From Hyphomicrobiales bacterium (GTDB lineage Bacteria > Pseudomonadota > Alphaproteobacteria > Rhizobiales > Xanthobacteraceae): a stretch of 33,718 bases of DNA. The number at the start of each line of letters is the position of its first letter. Positions within the stretch are counted from its first letter, which is position 1. This document shows, one piece after another, positions 8,387-16,464 of the stretch. The stretch is taken from the NCBI GenBank assembly GCA_019243195.1, contig JAFAUQ010000033.1:1-33718 (forward strand), given 5' to 3'. The position numbers and the translations under genes were made by a program. The notes under the pieces were generated by a model. The model was not told where the DNA came from, did no database searches, and was given only the letters and a program-made list of their open reading frames with translations.

Positions 8387-8824
8387 CTATGTCCCGCGCT
8401 CGTGGACTTCCTCGCGCGACAGGCGATCGCCTCCTCGAAACGCGCGAATACGTTTGCGAATCTCCTTTTCCTCGCGCTCGAGGCGCTGAAATTCGGTTTC
8501 GTCGGCAACGCGCAACTGTGGCGCCGTGCGCGTGCCACGATGCGGCTTGACGACGATTTCCACGTCCTGGCCGAGCGCCACAAGAAATTTCATGAGGCGC
8601 TCCACCGAAAACTGACGGAAATTTCCGCGAAGCATCTTGGAAACATCGGGTTGCTTGACGCCGAAGAGCTTCGCCGCGGATACCTGCTTCAGGCCGCTTT
8701 CCTCAATCAGGCCGTCGATCTTGTGGACGAGTTGGGCCTTGACCAAGTGCTGCTGCGCATTCGGCAGTCCGATATCGGCAAACACGTTGTCGCTGGCTGC
8801 TTCGTTACCTCGCTTCGTGTTCAT
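8387..8824 (-). CDS. XRE-family helix-turn-helix regulator (HigA-like, COG5606 type)
   Basis: A 145-residue protein with a Cro/CI-type helix-turn-helix at about 33-90. Its recognition region reads KLFGVKQPDVSKMLRGNF, followed by FSVERLMKFLVALGQDVEIVVKPH. The N-terminal NVFADIGLPNAQQHLVKAQLV pattern is typical of antitoxin-like XRE proteins that usually follow a RelE/HigB toxin. No RelE-like gene is present here. The upstream neighbour on the same strand, 48 bases away, is the DUF5678-like small gene. The C-terminal 45 residues are charged and extend beyond the usual antitoxin core. DNA binding is well supported; an antitoxin role is only a possibility. Confidence 0.85.
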   Translation of the reverse strand: MNTKRGNEAASDNVFADIGLPNAQQHLVKAQLVHKIDGLIEESGLKQVSAAKLFGVKQPDVSKMLRGNFRQFSVERLMKFLVALGQDVEIVVKPHRGTRTAPQLRVADETEFQRLEREEKEIRKRIRAFRGGDRLSREEVHERGT

Positions 8825-8872
8825 TGGCCTTTTTTCCGGTCTACCGGGGTTCTTCTCTGGGCGACGGTGCGA

Positions 8873-9096
8873 TTAGCTATCGACCGGCAAAACATCGCCC
8901 AGCTCGATCACTCCATTCGGGACCCGATACAGGAGCGGCTCCGGCGAGCCTCTCGCGGCACTTGCCGCAAGCGCTTCCTTGGCCGTAGCTCCAGCCGCCA
9001 CCACGGTCACCTCATCGTCGGCAAGCGCGACCCACTGGCCGCGATAGTGCGCGAACAGGTGACCCAGTCCTTGGTCTGGCTCCGCTCCTGTGACAT
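8873..9096 (-). CDS. DUF5678-like small protein with apparent 5' frameshift
   Basis: From about 9061 down to 8873 one frame encodes HLFAHYRGQWVALADDEVTV, then VAAGATAKEALAASAARG and PLLYRVP. This resembles DUF5678 small proteins (GQWVAL core, then a G.T.EEAL-like helix and a strand). That frame has no ATG, GTG or TTG close to the natural N-terminus; its nearest candidate is CTG at 9056-9058. The only nearby ATG (9094-9096) is in another frame and reads MSQERSQTKDWV, then TCSRT. One extra base in GTCACC (9061-9066 region) would join them as KDWV-HLFAHYRG. It is therefore either a frameshifted gene, a sequence error, or a non-standard start. It lies upstream of the XRE gene in the same direction. 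Function unknown. Confidence 0.55.
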
Positions 9097-9104
9097 GGCT
9101 CGAT

Positions 9105-9110
9105 AGTATA
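9105..9110 (-). promoter_or_regulatory. Candidate -10 box for the minus-strand small gene
   Basis: TATACT (minus strand) lies 8 bases before the out-of-frame ATG at 9096, so a transcript would start almost at that ATG and be nearly leaderless. No good -35 sequence stands 16-18 bases upstream. The segment 9097-9149 lies between this gene and the divergent glycosylase gene, and must hold control sites for both. Confidence 0.35.
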
Positions 9111-9149
9111 GCACACGGCCGATTTGGGAGGCAGGCCGGGAGGCAACCT

Positions 9150-10262
9150 ATGCCAACCTTGACGCTGGAACACCTGCGCCGGCAGGCCGTGCATGTCACG
9201 ACGCAGGCGCCGCGCACGCTTGCGCGCGCGATTGCGCAAATCGAGTTCATTCAGTCGGATCCCATTCGCTCTCCGGCCCGGGCTCAGGATTTGATCCTTC
9301 GCCATCGCGTCGCGGACTATCGGGCCGGCGATCTGGAGCGGCGTTATTCCTCGCTCGCCGTGGAGGAGGATTTTCTCTACGCCTACGGTTTCGTGCCGCG
9401 CCGTGTCCGCAAATTGCTGTATCCGCGCTTTGATCGGAACAGGCCGGGCAGCCCGTTTGTGCCGACCGGACTGGCCGCGGACGTCCTTGCGTTTGTCAGC
9501 GAGCGCGGGCCCACGCACCCCGCGGTTCTCGCCACGCAATTCGGGCGCGAGCGCGCCATCAACGGGTGGGGCGGTTTCTCGACCGCTTCCACGCGCGTGC
9601 TGCAGCAACTTCATTACCATGGGCTGTTGCGCGTGCAGCGACGCGAGCGTGGCGTGCGCATATACGAGGCTGCGCCGGCAGACGAGGAATCGATCGATCC
9701 CGCGCGCCGGCTGCGCGAACTCATCTTGCTGGTCACGCGCGTGCTCGCGCCGGTACCCGAGGCGACGTTGCGCGCGGTTTTCAGTCGGTTTGCGCATATT
9801 GCGCCGCAGTCGCGCAGCCGCATCGGCGCGATCGAACAGCTGCTTACAGCGGGGCGGCTCGAAGCCGGCGTTGTCGACGGGGTGAAATATTTTTGGCCGG
9901 CCGATGGGCTCGCCCGGCTCACCGATGCGCCGCGCGAGGTGCGCTTTCTCGCTCCGTTCGATCCGATCGTGTGGGATCGCCGGCGCTTCGAACATCTTTG
10001 GGGATGGGCCTACCGTTTCGAGGCCTATGTGCCGGAGCGCAACCGCCGCCGGGGCTACTACGCCATGCCGTTGTTATGGATGGATCGCGTGATCGGATGG
10101 GTGAACTGCACCGGCACCGACGAACGCTTGCAGGTGCGGCCGGGCTTTGTTGCCGGCAAGCCCAGGGAACGGGATTTCCGGCAGGCGTTCGACAACGAGG
10201 TCGCCCGGATGGAGCAGTTCTTGTCCCCCGTCCGGAAGGGTCCGAGGCTCTCCGCCTTTTAG
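9150..10262 (+). CDS. YcaQ/AlkZ-like DNA glycosylase (winged-helix protein)
   Basis: A 370-residue protein of the winged-helix HTH_42 family that includes YcaQ and AlkZ, monofunctional glycosylases that remove alkylated bases and unhook interstrand crosslinks. The family's catalytic motif is visible as Gln35-Ser-Asp37 within IEFIQSDPIRSPARAQDLIL, the Q-x-D form of YcaQ rather than the Q-x-Q of AlkZ. The C-terminal family block reads VRFLAPFDPIVWDRRRF, then LWGWAYRFEAYVP (about 269-300) and YYAMPLLWMDRVIGW. A GGGAGG ribosome site precedes ATG 9150; an earlier in-frame ATG at 9090 lacks one and would overlap the divergent gene's promoter region. Nearness to the AlkB-like gene hints at an alkylation-repair neighbourhood. 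Confidence 0.88.
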   Translation: MPTLTLEHLRRQAVHVTTQAPRTLARAIAQIEFIQSDPIRSPARAQDLILRHRVADYRAGDLERRYSSLAVEEDFLYAYGFVPRRVRKLLYPRFDRNRPGSPFVPTGLAADVLAFVSERGPTHPAVLATQFGRERAINGWGGFSTASTRVLQQLHYHGLLRVQRRERGVRIYEAAPADEESIDPARRLRELILLVTRVLAPVPEATLRAVFSRFAHIAPQSRSRIGAIEQLLTAGRLEAGVVDGVKYFWPADGLARLTDAPREVRFLAPFDPIVWDRRRFEHLWGWAYRFEAYVPERNRRRGYYAMPLLWMDRVIGWVNCTGTDERLQVRPGFVAGKPRERDFRQAFDNEVARMEQFLSPVRKGPRLSAF

Positions 10263-10316
10263 TATTTTCGCCGCGCGGCCGAACGCTTGCTCCAATGATG
10301 GCTTCATCCACATTGC

Positions 10317-11414
10317 TCATCGCCGGCGTGCGACTCCGCGCACGCAGCGTTCGAGATCGCGAAGGTGCTGGTGTATCTGCTCGAGCGCGAAGCCGACTGT
10401 GAAGATGCGTTCGACCGTGTCGACCGGCAAATCGACCGTGAGGCCGTCGCGGCGAATGCCGGCAAGCGCCTGGGCGTAATCGTCGAAGGACGCCTCGGCC
10501 TCGGCGAGCGGCGGCGAAGCACGCCGGGCGGCCAGCGCTTCTCCGCTTCGGCGCAGATAGTCCTCGACGGTTTCCGCGACGCGCGCGAGCGGGGGTCCGA
10601 GTCGCGCTTGGAACGTCTCGGGAAGCGGCAGGGCGGCAGCCCGTCCGATCATCACGAGATCGTGGCGCAGCCGCAGCAGCGTGCGCAGCAACGGCCCCAG
10701 GTCGGGCGCGGCGGTGAGAAAGCCGATCCGCTCGTGCCTGGCCTCGGTTGCCATGGCGTCCAGCCGTGCAAAGGCTTGCCCGAGGCCGTCCTGGATGCGC
10801 GCGTTCGCCGCGGCATCGCGCGTTTGCATGAAACCCGCAAACAATGCGGGCAAGCTGCGTGCCGCCAGCACCAGCATGTGGCCGGCGGCCTCGATCGCCG
10901 ATGAGCCGGCACGCGCCGGCAACACCAGCGAGACCGCGAGCGCGGTGATGCCGCCGACCGCGACTTCGATCACGCGATAGACTGCCGATTCGATTGGACC
11001 CACGTGGGCTATTCCCGGCACCAGGAGCACGAGCACCCCGGTGAAGGTTGCGGCCCTGAAGCTGGGTTTGATCGCTCCGAGCAGGGCCAACGGTGCGACC
11101 GCGAGCGCGAGAGCGCCAGCGAGCGCGATTTCATTCGGGTGGGGAACGAGCGCAGCGACGGCGCCCGAGTAAACGGCGCGGCCGAGCGTGCCCGCCAGAT
11201 AATCGACGGTCGCCTTCACGGAGCTGCCGAAGGTCACCTGCGTGAGGATGACGGCCGTCAGCACCGTCCACAGCGGCAGCGGAACATGGAGCAGGAGCGA
11301 AACGGTGAAGCTCACCACGGCGGCGATGGTAACCCGCAGGGAAAAGCCCAGTTCCATCCGGTGTTCGAGCAGTTGCGTGCGGAACGATTCCCACTCGATC
11401 CTCAAGTGGCCCAT
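10317..11414 (-). CDS. FUSC-family membrane protein (aromatic acid exporter-like)
   Basis: A 365-residue protein with about six hydrophobic segments in residues 20-180, including VTIAAVVSFTVSLLLHVPLPLW and VLTAVILTQVTFGSSVKATVDYLAGTLGRA, the FUSC signature block with GT.GR. A cytosolic, mostly helical C-terminal half follows (about 185-365). FUSC proteins are linked to export of aromatic acids such as fusaric acid or p-hydroxybenzoate, usually with a membrane-fusion partner; none is adjacent. ATG 11414 was chosen over the upstream GTG 11477 because GGGAG lies at good spacing and the extra 21 residues are not family-like. Transported substrate unknown. Confidence 0.85.
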   Translation of the reverse strand: MGHLRIEWESFRTQLLEHRMELGFSLRVTIAAVVSFTVSLLLHVPLPLWTVLTAVILTQVTFGSSVKATVDYLAGTLGRAVYSGAVAALVPHPNEIALAGALALAVAPLALLGAIKPSFRAATFTGVLVLLVPGIAHVGPIESAVYRVIEVAVGGITALAVSLVLPARAGSSAIEAAGHMLVLAARSLPALFAGFMQTRDAAANARIQDGLGQAFARLDAMATEARHERIGFLTAAPDLGPLLRTLLRLRHDLVMIGRAAALPLPETFQARLGPPLARVAETVEDYLRRSGEALAARRASPPLAEAEASFDDYAQALAGIRRDGLTVDLPVDTVERIFTVGFALEQIHQHLRDLERCVRGVARRR

Positions 11415-11601
11415 GGCCAGCTCCCGGTGCAAAGGCCCCAAACGCGGCCGCCGCCCGAATGTAATCGCGCGCGGCAATTTTCACGATACGTGGAGATTTG
11501 CCCAGGAGCCAAGATCGGGACTTGATCCGGCTGCCTATAAGCCTACAAATTCGGATAAGGACATTCTGATTTGAGTGTTTGATAGCGAAATGAACCGGCG
11601 A

Positions 11602-12111
11602 TTACGGTCCCTTCATGCCGTCGAGGCCGAGGGCGAGGACGTGACCGGCCCAGACAGCGGCCAAGCACAGCACGACCGAACCGACGACGTTCCCGCCGGC
11701 ACGCAACCATTCCCCGTCGTTGATCAGATTGAGGGTCTGCCAGCTAAAGGCGGAAAAAGTGGTGTAGCCGCCGCACAGACCCGCCATCACGAAGTGCCGC
11801 CCGGTCGGCTCCACGAGAAAACGCCCGTTCGGGCCGGTGAGCGTGCCGAACAGCCCGATGACGAACGATCCGAGTATGTTGATAAAAAGCGTGCCCCACG
11901 GGAAGGCCGGTCCGGCCAGGCGGAACGCCACCTCACCGCACCAGAAACGTGCCATGCCGCCGAGCGCGCTGCCGACCGCGACCCAAAAATAAGTGCCAAG
12001 CGATCCGGCGAACGAGAGCGCCAGCGCCGCCGCGGCGACGAGGGCGCTGCCAAACGCAAGCCTGCGCGCGGAAGCCACGCGCGCCGTCGCGGGTAACGGC
12101 TCAGAGGACAT
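11602..12111 (-). CDS. crcB: CrcB family fluoride channel, N-terminally extended
   Basis: A 169-residue membrane protein. Family marks are GGMARFWCGEVAFR (about 51-64), the pore Asn78 in FINILGSFVIGLFG, and GGYTTFSAFSWQ (114-125) with the Phe/Thr/Ser track. CrcB (Fluc) forms dual-topology dimers that export fluoride. Usual length is near 125 residues, starting just before YFWVAVGSALGG; here about 40 extra residues precede it, including a hydrophobic stretch (about 18-37). No internal ATG offers a shorter start. The start codon is 6 bases after the fmdB stop, so it appears to be the last gene of the urt-fmd operon. No fluoride-riboswitch-like sequence was seen upstream. Confidence 0.9.
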   Translation of the reverse strand: MSSEPLPATARVASARRLAFGSALVAAAALALSFAGSLGTYFWVAVGSALGGMARFWCGEVAFRLAGPAFPWGTLFINILGSFVIGLFGTLTGPNGRFLVEPTGRHFVMAGLCGGYTTFSAFSWQTLNLINDGEWLRAGGNVVGSVVLCLAAVWAGHVLALGLDGMKGP

Positions 12112-12117
12112 GTTGGG

Positions 12118-12456
12118 TCAGTGCGAAATCATCCACGGCCGGGCGCTCGGGAAGCTCTTCGCGCCGTTCCGCCCGCGCGCCGTCTTGCGTTTTGGAAACG
12201 GCGCGCAACAGCTGCAGCCGGCGGCGTGTCGGCCGACCAAGCCGGAGAGCGCCGTGGGCGCGTGGGCGCTGCGTTCGTTGGTCGCGAATGCGAGCCGCCG
12301 CCCCATCGACATGGCGGCGAGGTTCGGCGCCGTCAACAACACGCGCGGCGCCTGGCGTCCGCACTCGGGACAGCGATGCGGCCGCTCGCACTCCGCCATC
12401 GGCCGCAGGTCGGTGAATGGACCGCAGTCCTCACATAGATAATCGTAGACGGGCAT
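12118..12456 (-). CDS. fmdB: FmdB family zinc-ribbon protein
   Basis: A 112-residue protein beginning MPVYDYLCEDCG, the standard FmdB start. The zinc ribbon uses Cys8, Cys11, Cys29 and Cys32. The tail is low-complexity and Arg/Ser/Ala-rich with a second Cys cluster, GCSCC (80-84). FmdB was first described as a probable regulator of formamidase genes in Methylophilus methylotrophus. Its place 46 bases after the formamidase gene agrees with that family history. Direct regulatory activity is not shown by the sequence. Confidence 0.9.
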   Translation of the reverse strand: MPVYDYLCEDCGPFTDLRPMAECERPHRCPECGRQAPRVLLTAPNLAAMSMGRRLAFATNERSAHAPTALSGLVGRHAAGCSCCAPFPKRKTARGRNGAKSFPSARPWMISH

Positions 12457-12502
12457 AAGTGTCTCCTGTTCCGGCGGCCGGCTTTAGGTCGTCCCTGCGG
12501 GC

Positions 12503-13765
12503 TCACACATCCGGCGACATCGGGATGTCGACGCCCGGTTTGACGTGCTTCACCGGGCCGGCGGCGCTCGGCATCACGTCGAAATCGAAGATTTCGGTCG
12601 GCAGCCACAGGGTCGCGCAGGCGTTAGGGATGTCCACCACGCCGGAAATATGCCCTTGGCACGGCGCGGTGCCGAGGATGGCGTATGCCTGGGCGCGCGA
12701 ATATCCGAACTTGCTCAAATACTCGATCGCGTTGAGGCAAGCCTGCCGATAGGCGATGTGGACGTCGAGATAGTGCTGCTTGCCCTGCTCGTCGACCGAG
12801 ATGCCCTCGAAGATCAGATAGTCGTTGTAGGTCGGCACGATCGGCGATGGCTTGAAGATCGGGTTCTTGATCCCATACTTGGCAACGCCGCCTTTGATCA
12901 GGTCGACCTTGAGATGAAGCCAGCCGGCCATCTCGATGGCGCCGCAGAAGGTGATCTCGCCGTCACCCTGGCTGAAATGAAGGTCTCCCATGGAGAGGCC
13001 GGCGCCCTTCACATAGACCGGGAAGTAGATTTTCGAGCCGCGCGAAAGGTCTTTGATGTCACAATTGCCGCCGTGCTCGCGCGGCGGGACCGTGCGTGCG
13101 CCCTCGGCCGCGATCTTGTCCTTGACCGCTCCCTTGGCGCTGCCGCCATGGGCGGTGGCGGCGAACGGCGGCGCCGCGAGCGGCGGCACACGGTCGGGAT
13201 CTGTAGCGATGAACGCAGCCTCGCGCGCGTTCCAGGTGTCGAGCAGCTTCTGGTCGGGCAGGCAGCCGATCAGCCCGGGATGAATGAGGCCCGCAAAGCT
13301 CACCCCGGGCACATGGCGCGAATGGGTGTAGACGCCGGAAATGTCCCAGATCGACTTCTGCGCCAGCGGGAAGTGGTCGGTGAGAAACCCGCCGCCGTTC
13401 TTTTTGGAGAAGAAGCCGTTGAACCCCCACAGGCTTTCGGGGAGCGCGCCCACGTCGAGAAGATCGACCACCAGCAGGTCGCCGGGTTCGGCGCCCTCCA
13501 CGCCGATCGGGCCGGAGAGGAAATGCACGATGGTAAGATCGATGTCGCGCACGTCATCGGCCGAATCGTTGTTCTTGATGAAACCGCCGGTCCAGTCGTA
13601 CGTCTGGATGACGAAGTCGTCGCCCGGCTTGACCCACGCCACGATCGGCACGTCGGGGTGCCAGCGGTTATGGATCATCTCGTTCTTGTAGGGCGACTCC
13701 GACAGATCGACCTCGATCAGGGTCTTCGACGCGGATGCGCCGGCTTTGCTCATCACCTGGTGCAT
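12503..13765 (-). CDS. fmdA: Formamidase/acetamidase (FmdA/AmdA family)
   Basis: A 420-residue cytoplasmic enzyme that hydrolyses formamide (or acetamide) to ammonia and the acid. Conserved blocks: NRWHPDVP (about 32-39), PGDLLVVDLLDVG, HSRHVPGVSFAGLIHPGLIGC, REHGGNCDIKDLSRG (about 228-242), GLSMGDLHFSQGDGEITFCGAIEM (about 254-277) and a C-terminal YLSKFGYSRAQAYAILGTAPCQG. These contain the family's metal-binding His and acidic residues. Length is normal. The start at 13765 has AAGGAG before it; the longer open frame upstream is noise. It follows urtE by 26 bases, so import and hydrolysis are probably co-transcribed. Confidence 0.94.
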   Translation of the reverse strand: MHQVMSKAGASASKTLIEVDLSESPYKNEMIHNRWHPDVPIVAWVKPGDDFVIQTYDWTGGFIKNNDSADDVRDIDLTIVHFLSGPIGVEGAEPGDLLVVDLLDVGALPESLWGFNGFFSKKNGGGFLTDHFPLAQKSIWDISGVYTHSRHVPGVSFAGLIHPGLIGCLPDQKLLDTWNAREAAFIATDPDRVPPLAAPPFAATAHGGSAKGAVKDKIAAEGARTVPPREHGGNCDIKDLSRGSKIYFPVYVKGAGLSMGDLHFSQGDGEITFCGAIEMAGWLHLKVDLIKGGVAKYGIKNPIFKPSPIVPTYNDYLIFEGISVDEQGKQHYLDVHIAYRQACLNAIEYLSKFGYSRAQAYAILGTAPCQGHISGVVDIPNACATLWLPTEIFDFDVMPSAAGPVKHVKPGVDIPMSPDV

Positions 13766-13791
13766 GGCTCTCTCCTTGCGCGTAACTCTGG

Positions 13792-14481
13792 TCAGACCGC
13801 GAGGAAGCGGGCGATCGCCGCCTCGTCCACATGCTCGCGGGTATCGGTGTGCACGATGCGGCCGCCCTCCATCACGATGATGCGGTCGGCAACATCGAGA
13901 ACGAAGCTGAGCACCTGTTCGCACACGACGATGCACAGATTCCGAATGTTGCGGATTTCGCGCAGCAGCCGAGCGATGTCCTTGATGATCGAGGGCTGGA
14001 TGCCTTCGGTCGGCTCGTCGAGCAGGAGCACCTTGGGCTCGCTCGCCAGGGCGCGGGCGATCGCGAGCTGCTGCTGTTGCCCGCCCGAGAGATTCCCGCC
14101 GCGACGTTTGGCGAACTCCGCCAGGATCGGGAAGAGCTGATAGATTTCCTGCGGGATCGCGCGCTTGCCGCGAACCACTAGGCCGGTCTCGATGTTCTCC
14201 TTGACCGTCATGGTGCCGAAGATCTGCCGACCCTGGGGCACATAGGCGAGCCCGCGCGCGACGCGTTGATGGGTGGCGAGCGGGGTCACGTCGACGCCAT
14301 CGACGGCGATCTGGCCCGTGCGCGCCGGCATGATGCCGATCAGCGATTTCATCAACGTCGATTTGCCCATGCCGTTACGGCCCACGAGCGCGACGATCTC
14401 GCCGGGTGCGACCGCGATATCGATACCGTGCAGGACCTCGCTCTGACCGTAGGCAGCGGAAAGATTGCAGACCTCGAACAT
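13792..14481 (-). CDS. urtE: Urea/short-amide ABC transporter ATPase UrtE
   Basis: A 229-residue ABC ATPase. Walker A is GRNGMGKST (34-42); the signature is LSGGQQQQLAIARAL and Walker B is VLLLDEPTEGIQPSII. The EPTEGIQPSI wording is characteristic of UrtE rather than LivF. With UrtD it drives the UrtBC permease. ATG 14481 gives the typical UrtE N-terminus (MFEVCNLSAAYG). A GTG at 14520 would add 13 residues and shorten the gap to urtD, so it remains possible. Confidence 0.93.
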   Translation of the reverse strand: MFEVCNLSAAYGQSEVLHGIDIAVAPGEIVALVGRNGMGKSTLMKSLIGIMPARTGQIAVDGVDVTPLATHQRVARGLAYVPQGRQIFGTMTVKENIETGLVVRGKRAIPQEIYQLFPILAEFAKRRGGNLSGGQQQQLAIARALASEPKVLLLDEPTEGIQPSIIKDIARLLREIRNIRNLCIVVCEQVLSFVLDVADRIIVMEGGRIVHTDTREHVDEAAIARFLAV

Positions 14482-14580
14482 CTTGCGTGCGCCCTCGTTT
14501 GTCTTGTCCGGCGAAATCACCTTTCGGCCTCCGCTCAGAACGCTTCGCTGTGGAACGACATGCGCTAGTGCCCCGCGGCG

Positions 14581-15327
14581 CTAGTGCCCCAGATAAACTT
14601 CCTTGACCTTGGGATCGGACTGGACACGCTGCATGTTACCCTCCGCCAGCACCTTGCCCTGATGCAGCACCGTCACCCGGTGGGCGATGCTTTCCACGAA
14701 CTTCATGTCGTGCTCGATCACCACCACCGAGCGGTTCTTGATGATCTGATTGAGCAGCTCCGCGGTTTTGGCGCGCTCGGACACGCTCATCCCCGCGACC
14801 GGCTCGTCGAGCATCAGCAATTCGGGGTCCTGGATCAGCAGCATGCCGATCTCGAGCCACTGCTTCTGTCCATGACTCAAGGTCGCGGCGAGGCGGTCGA
14901 CGTGGTCGGCGAGGAAGACCGTGGCGGCGATTTCATGCACGCGCTGGATCACCTCGTCGGCGCGCTTCCAGAACAACGCGCCGACCACGCTGCGCCCACG
15001 CGGCAGCGACAGCTCCAGATTTTCAAATACCGTGAGATCTTCGTAGATGGTCGGAGTCTGGAACTTGCGCCCGATGCCGAGGCGCACGATCTCCTGCTCC
15101 TTACGGCCGGTGATCTCCTGGTTTTTGAACTTGATCGAGCCCTCGGACACCCTGGTGCGTCCGCAGATCAGATCGAGCACCGTGGTCTTGCCCGCGCCGT
15201 TCGGCCCGATGATCACCCGCAACTCGCCGGTGTCGATATAAAGGTTCAACCCGTTGACGGCTTTGAACCCGTCGAACGATACGCTGACGTTTTCGAGTGC
15301 AAGCAGAAAGTCGGTGTCGCTGGCCAC
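14581..15327 (-). CDS. urtD: Urea/short-amide ABC transporter ATPase UrtD
   Basis: A 248-residue ABC ATPase. It has Walker A GPNGAGKTT (about 42-50), the altered signature LSHGQKQWLEIGMLL instead of LSGGQ, and Walker B LLMLDEPVAGMS; this combination marks UrtD. The start is GTG at 15327 and reads MASDTDFLLALENVSVSFDGF. It follows urtC by 13 bases. About 100 bases separate its stop from the chosen urtE start. Confidence 0.94.
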   Translation of the reverse strand: MASDTDFLLALENVSVSFDGFKAVNGLNLYIDTGELRVIIGPNGAGKTTVLDLICGRTRVSEGSIKFKNQEITGRKEQEIVRLGIGRKFQTPTIYEDLTVFENLELSLPRGRSVVGALFWKRADEVIQRVHEIAATVFLADHVDRLAATLSHGQKQWLEIGMLLIQDPELLMLDEPVAGMSVSERAKTAELLNQIIKNRSVVVIEHDMKFVESIAHRVTVLHQGKVLAEGNMQRVQSDPKVKEVYLGH

Positions 15328-15340
15328 GGCCGAGACCTCG

Positions 15341-16459
15341 CTATTCCGCCGGCGCCGGGCTGGGCTGGCGATGCGTCCAGCCGCGCCAGTGGGGCAGCCG
15401 CGGAATGAGTTGGTCGGTCACCAGGCCGGCGAGCCCGCGCGGGAACGCGAGCACCACGGCGATGAACAGTCCGCCCATGGCGAACAGCCACAGCTCCGGG
15501 AAAGATTCCGAGAACAGGGTCTTGCCCCAGTTGACGACGAGCGTCCCGACCACGGCGCCGACCAGGGAATGCCGGCCGCCGACGGCGCAGAAAATCACCA
15601 TCTCGATCGAGGGCACGATCCCGACGAAGGAGGGCGACATGAAGCCGACCTGCAGCGCGAACATGGCCCCGCCGATCGCCGCCATCGCCGACGCCAGGCA
15701 GAACACGAAAATCTTGAAGTTGGCGACGTCGTAGCCGGAGAAGCGAACTCGGTCCTCCTGGTCGCGGGTCGCTACCAGAATGCGGCCGAGCTTGCTCGCC
15801 AGCACGAAGCGCGCCAGCAGCATGATGCCGAGCAGCAGAAAACAGCAGACGAAATAGAGGATGTATTTGGCGTTGTCGGTGCGGATATCCCATCCGAGCA
15901 GCGTGCGCAGGTCGGTGATGCCGTTGATGCCGCCGGTGTAGCCTTGCCGGCCAATGATCAGGATCGTCAGCACCGAGGCCAGCGCCTGGGTGATGATGGC
16001 GAAGTAGACGCCGCCGACGCGCCGCTTGAACATGGCGGCGCCGAGGATGAAGGCGGCGATCGCCGGCACCGCGACGACCGCGATGAGCGCGAACGGCAGG
16101 GACTTGAATGGGACCCAGAAGAACGGGAGTTCGGTAAGCTGGTTCCAGTCCATGAAGTCGGGGATGCCGGGCGTCGACTGGATGCGGGTGTTTTCGACGG
16201 ACGAAGCCTCGAGCTTGAGGAAGGCGGCCATGCAGTAGCCGCCGAGGCCGAAGAATACGCCCTGCCCCAGGCTGAGGATGCCGGTGTGCCCCCAACACAG
16301 CACGAGGCCGACGGCGACGAACGCGTAGGTCAGATACTTGCCGACCAGGTTGAGACGGAAGATGTCGAGCATCAACGGCAGCACGACCATGATCAGCAGC
16401 GCGATGAGCGCGAAACCGATCAGCTCGAGGGAACGGGAGTCGGTGCGCGTGGCCGCCAT
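15341..16459 (-). CDS. urtC: Urea/short-amide ABC transporter permease UrtC
   Basis: A 372-residue inner-membrane permease of the LivM type. Conserved parts are CWGHTGILSLGQGVFFGLGGYCMA (about 54-77), GGINGITDL, RVRFSGYDVANFKIFVFCLASAMAAIGGAMFA, and MVIFCAVGGRHSLVGAVVGTLVVN near the end. Start ATG 16459 is 5 bases after the urtB stop; the much longer upstream open frame is a shadow of urtB and urtA. It pairs with UrtB to form the channel. Confidence 0.94.
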   Translation of the reverse strand: MAATRTDSRSLELIGFALIALLIMVVLPLMLDIFRLNLVGKYLTYAFVAVGLVLCWGHTGILSLGQGVFFGLGGYCMAAFLKLEASSVENTRIQSTPGIPDFMDWNQLTELPFFWVPFKSLPFALIAVVAVPAIAAFILGAAMFKRRVGGVYFAIITQALASVLTILIIGRQGYTGGINGITDLRTLLGWDIRTDNAKYILYFVCCFLLLGIMLLARFVLASKLGRILVATRDQEDRVRFSGYDVANFKIFVFCLASAMAAIGGAMFALQVGFMSPSFVGIVPSIEMVIFCAVGGRHSLVGAVVGTLVVNWGKTLFSESFPELWLFAMGGLFIAVVLAFPRGLAGLVTDQLIPRLPHWRGWTHRQPSPAPAE

Positions 16460-16464
16460 GGGCG

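Noticed and set aside
12545-14140. A 531-codon plus-strand open frame opposite fmdA and urtE
   Set aside because: It is antisense to clear family genes, is Arg/Asp/Gly/His-rich without any domain, and is explained by the high third-position GC of the real genes.
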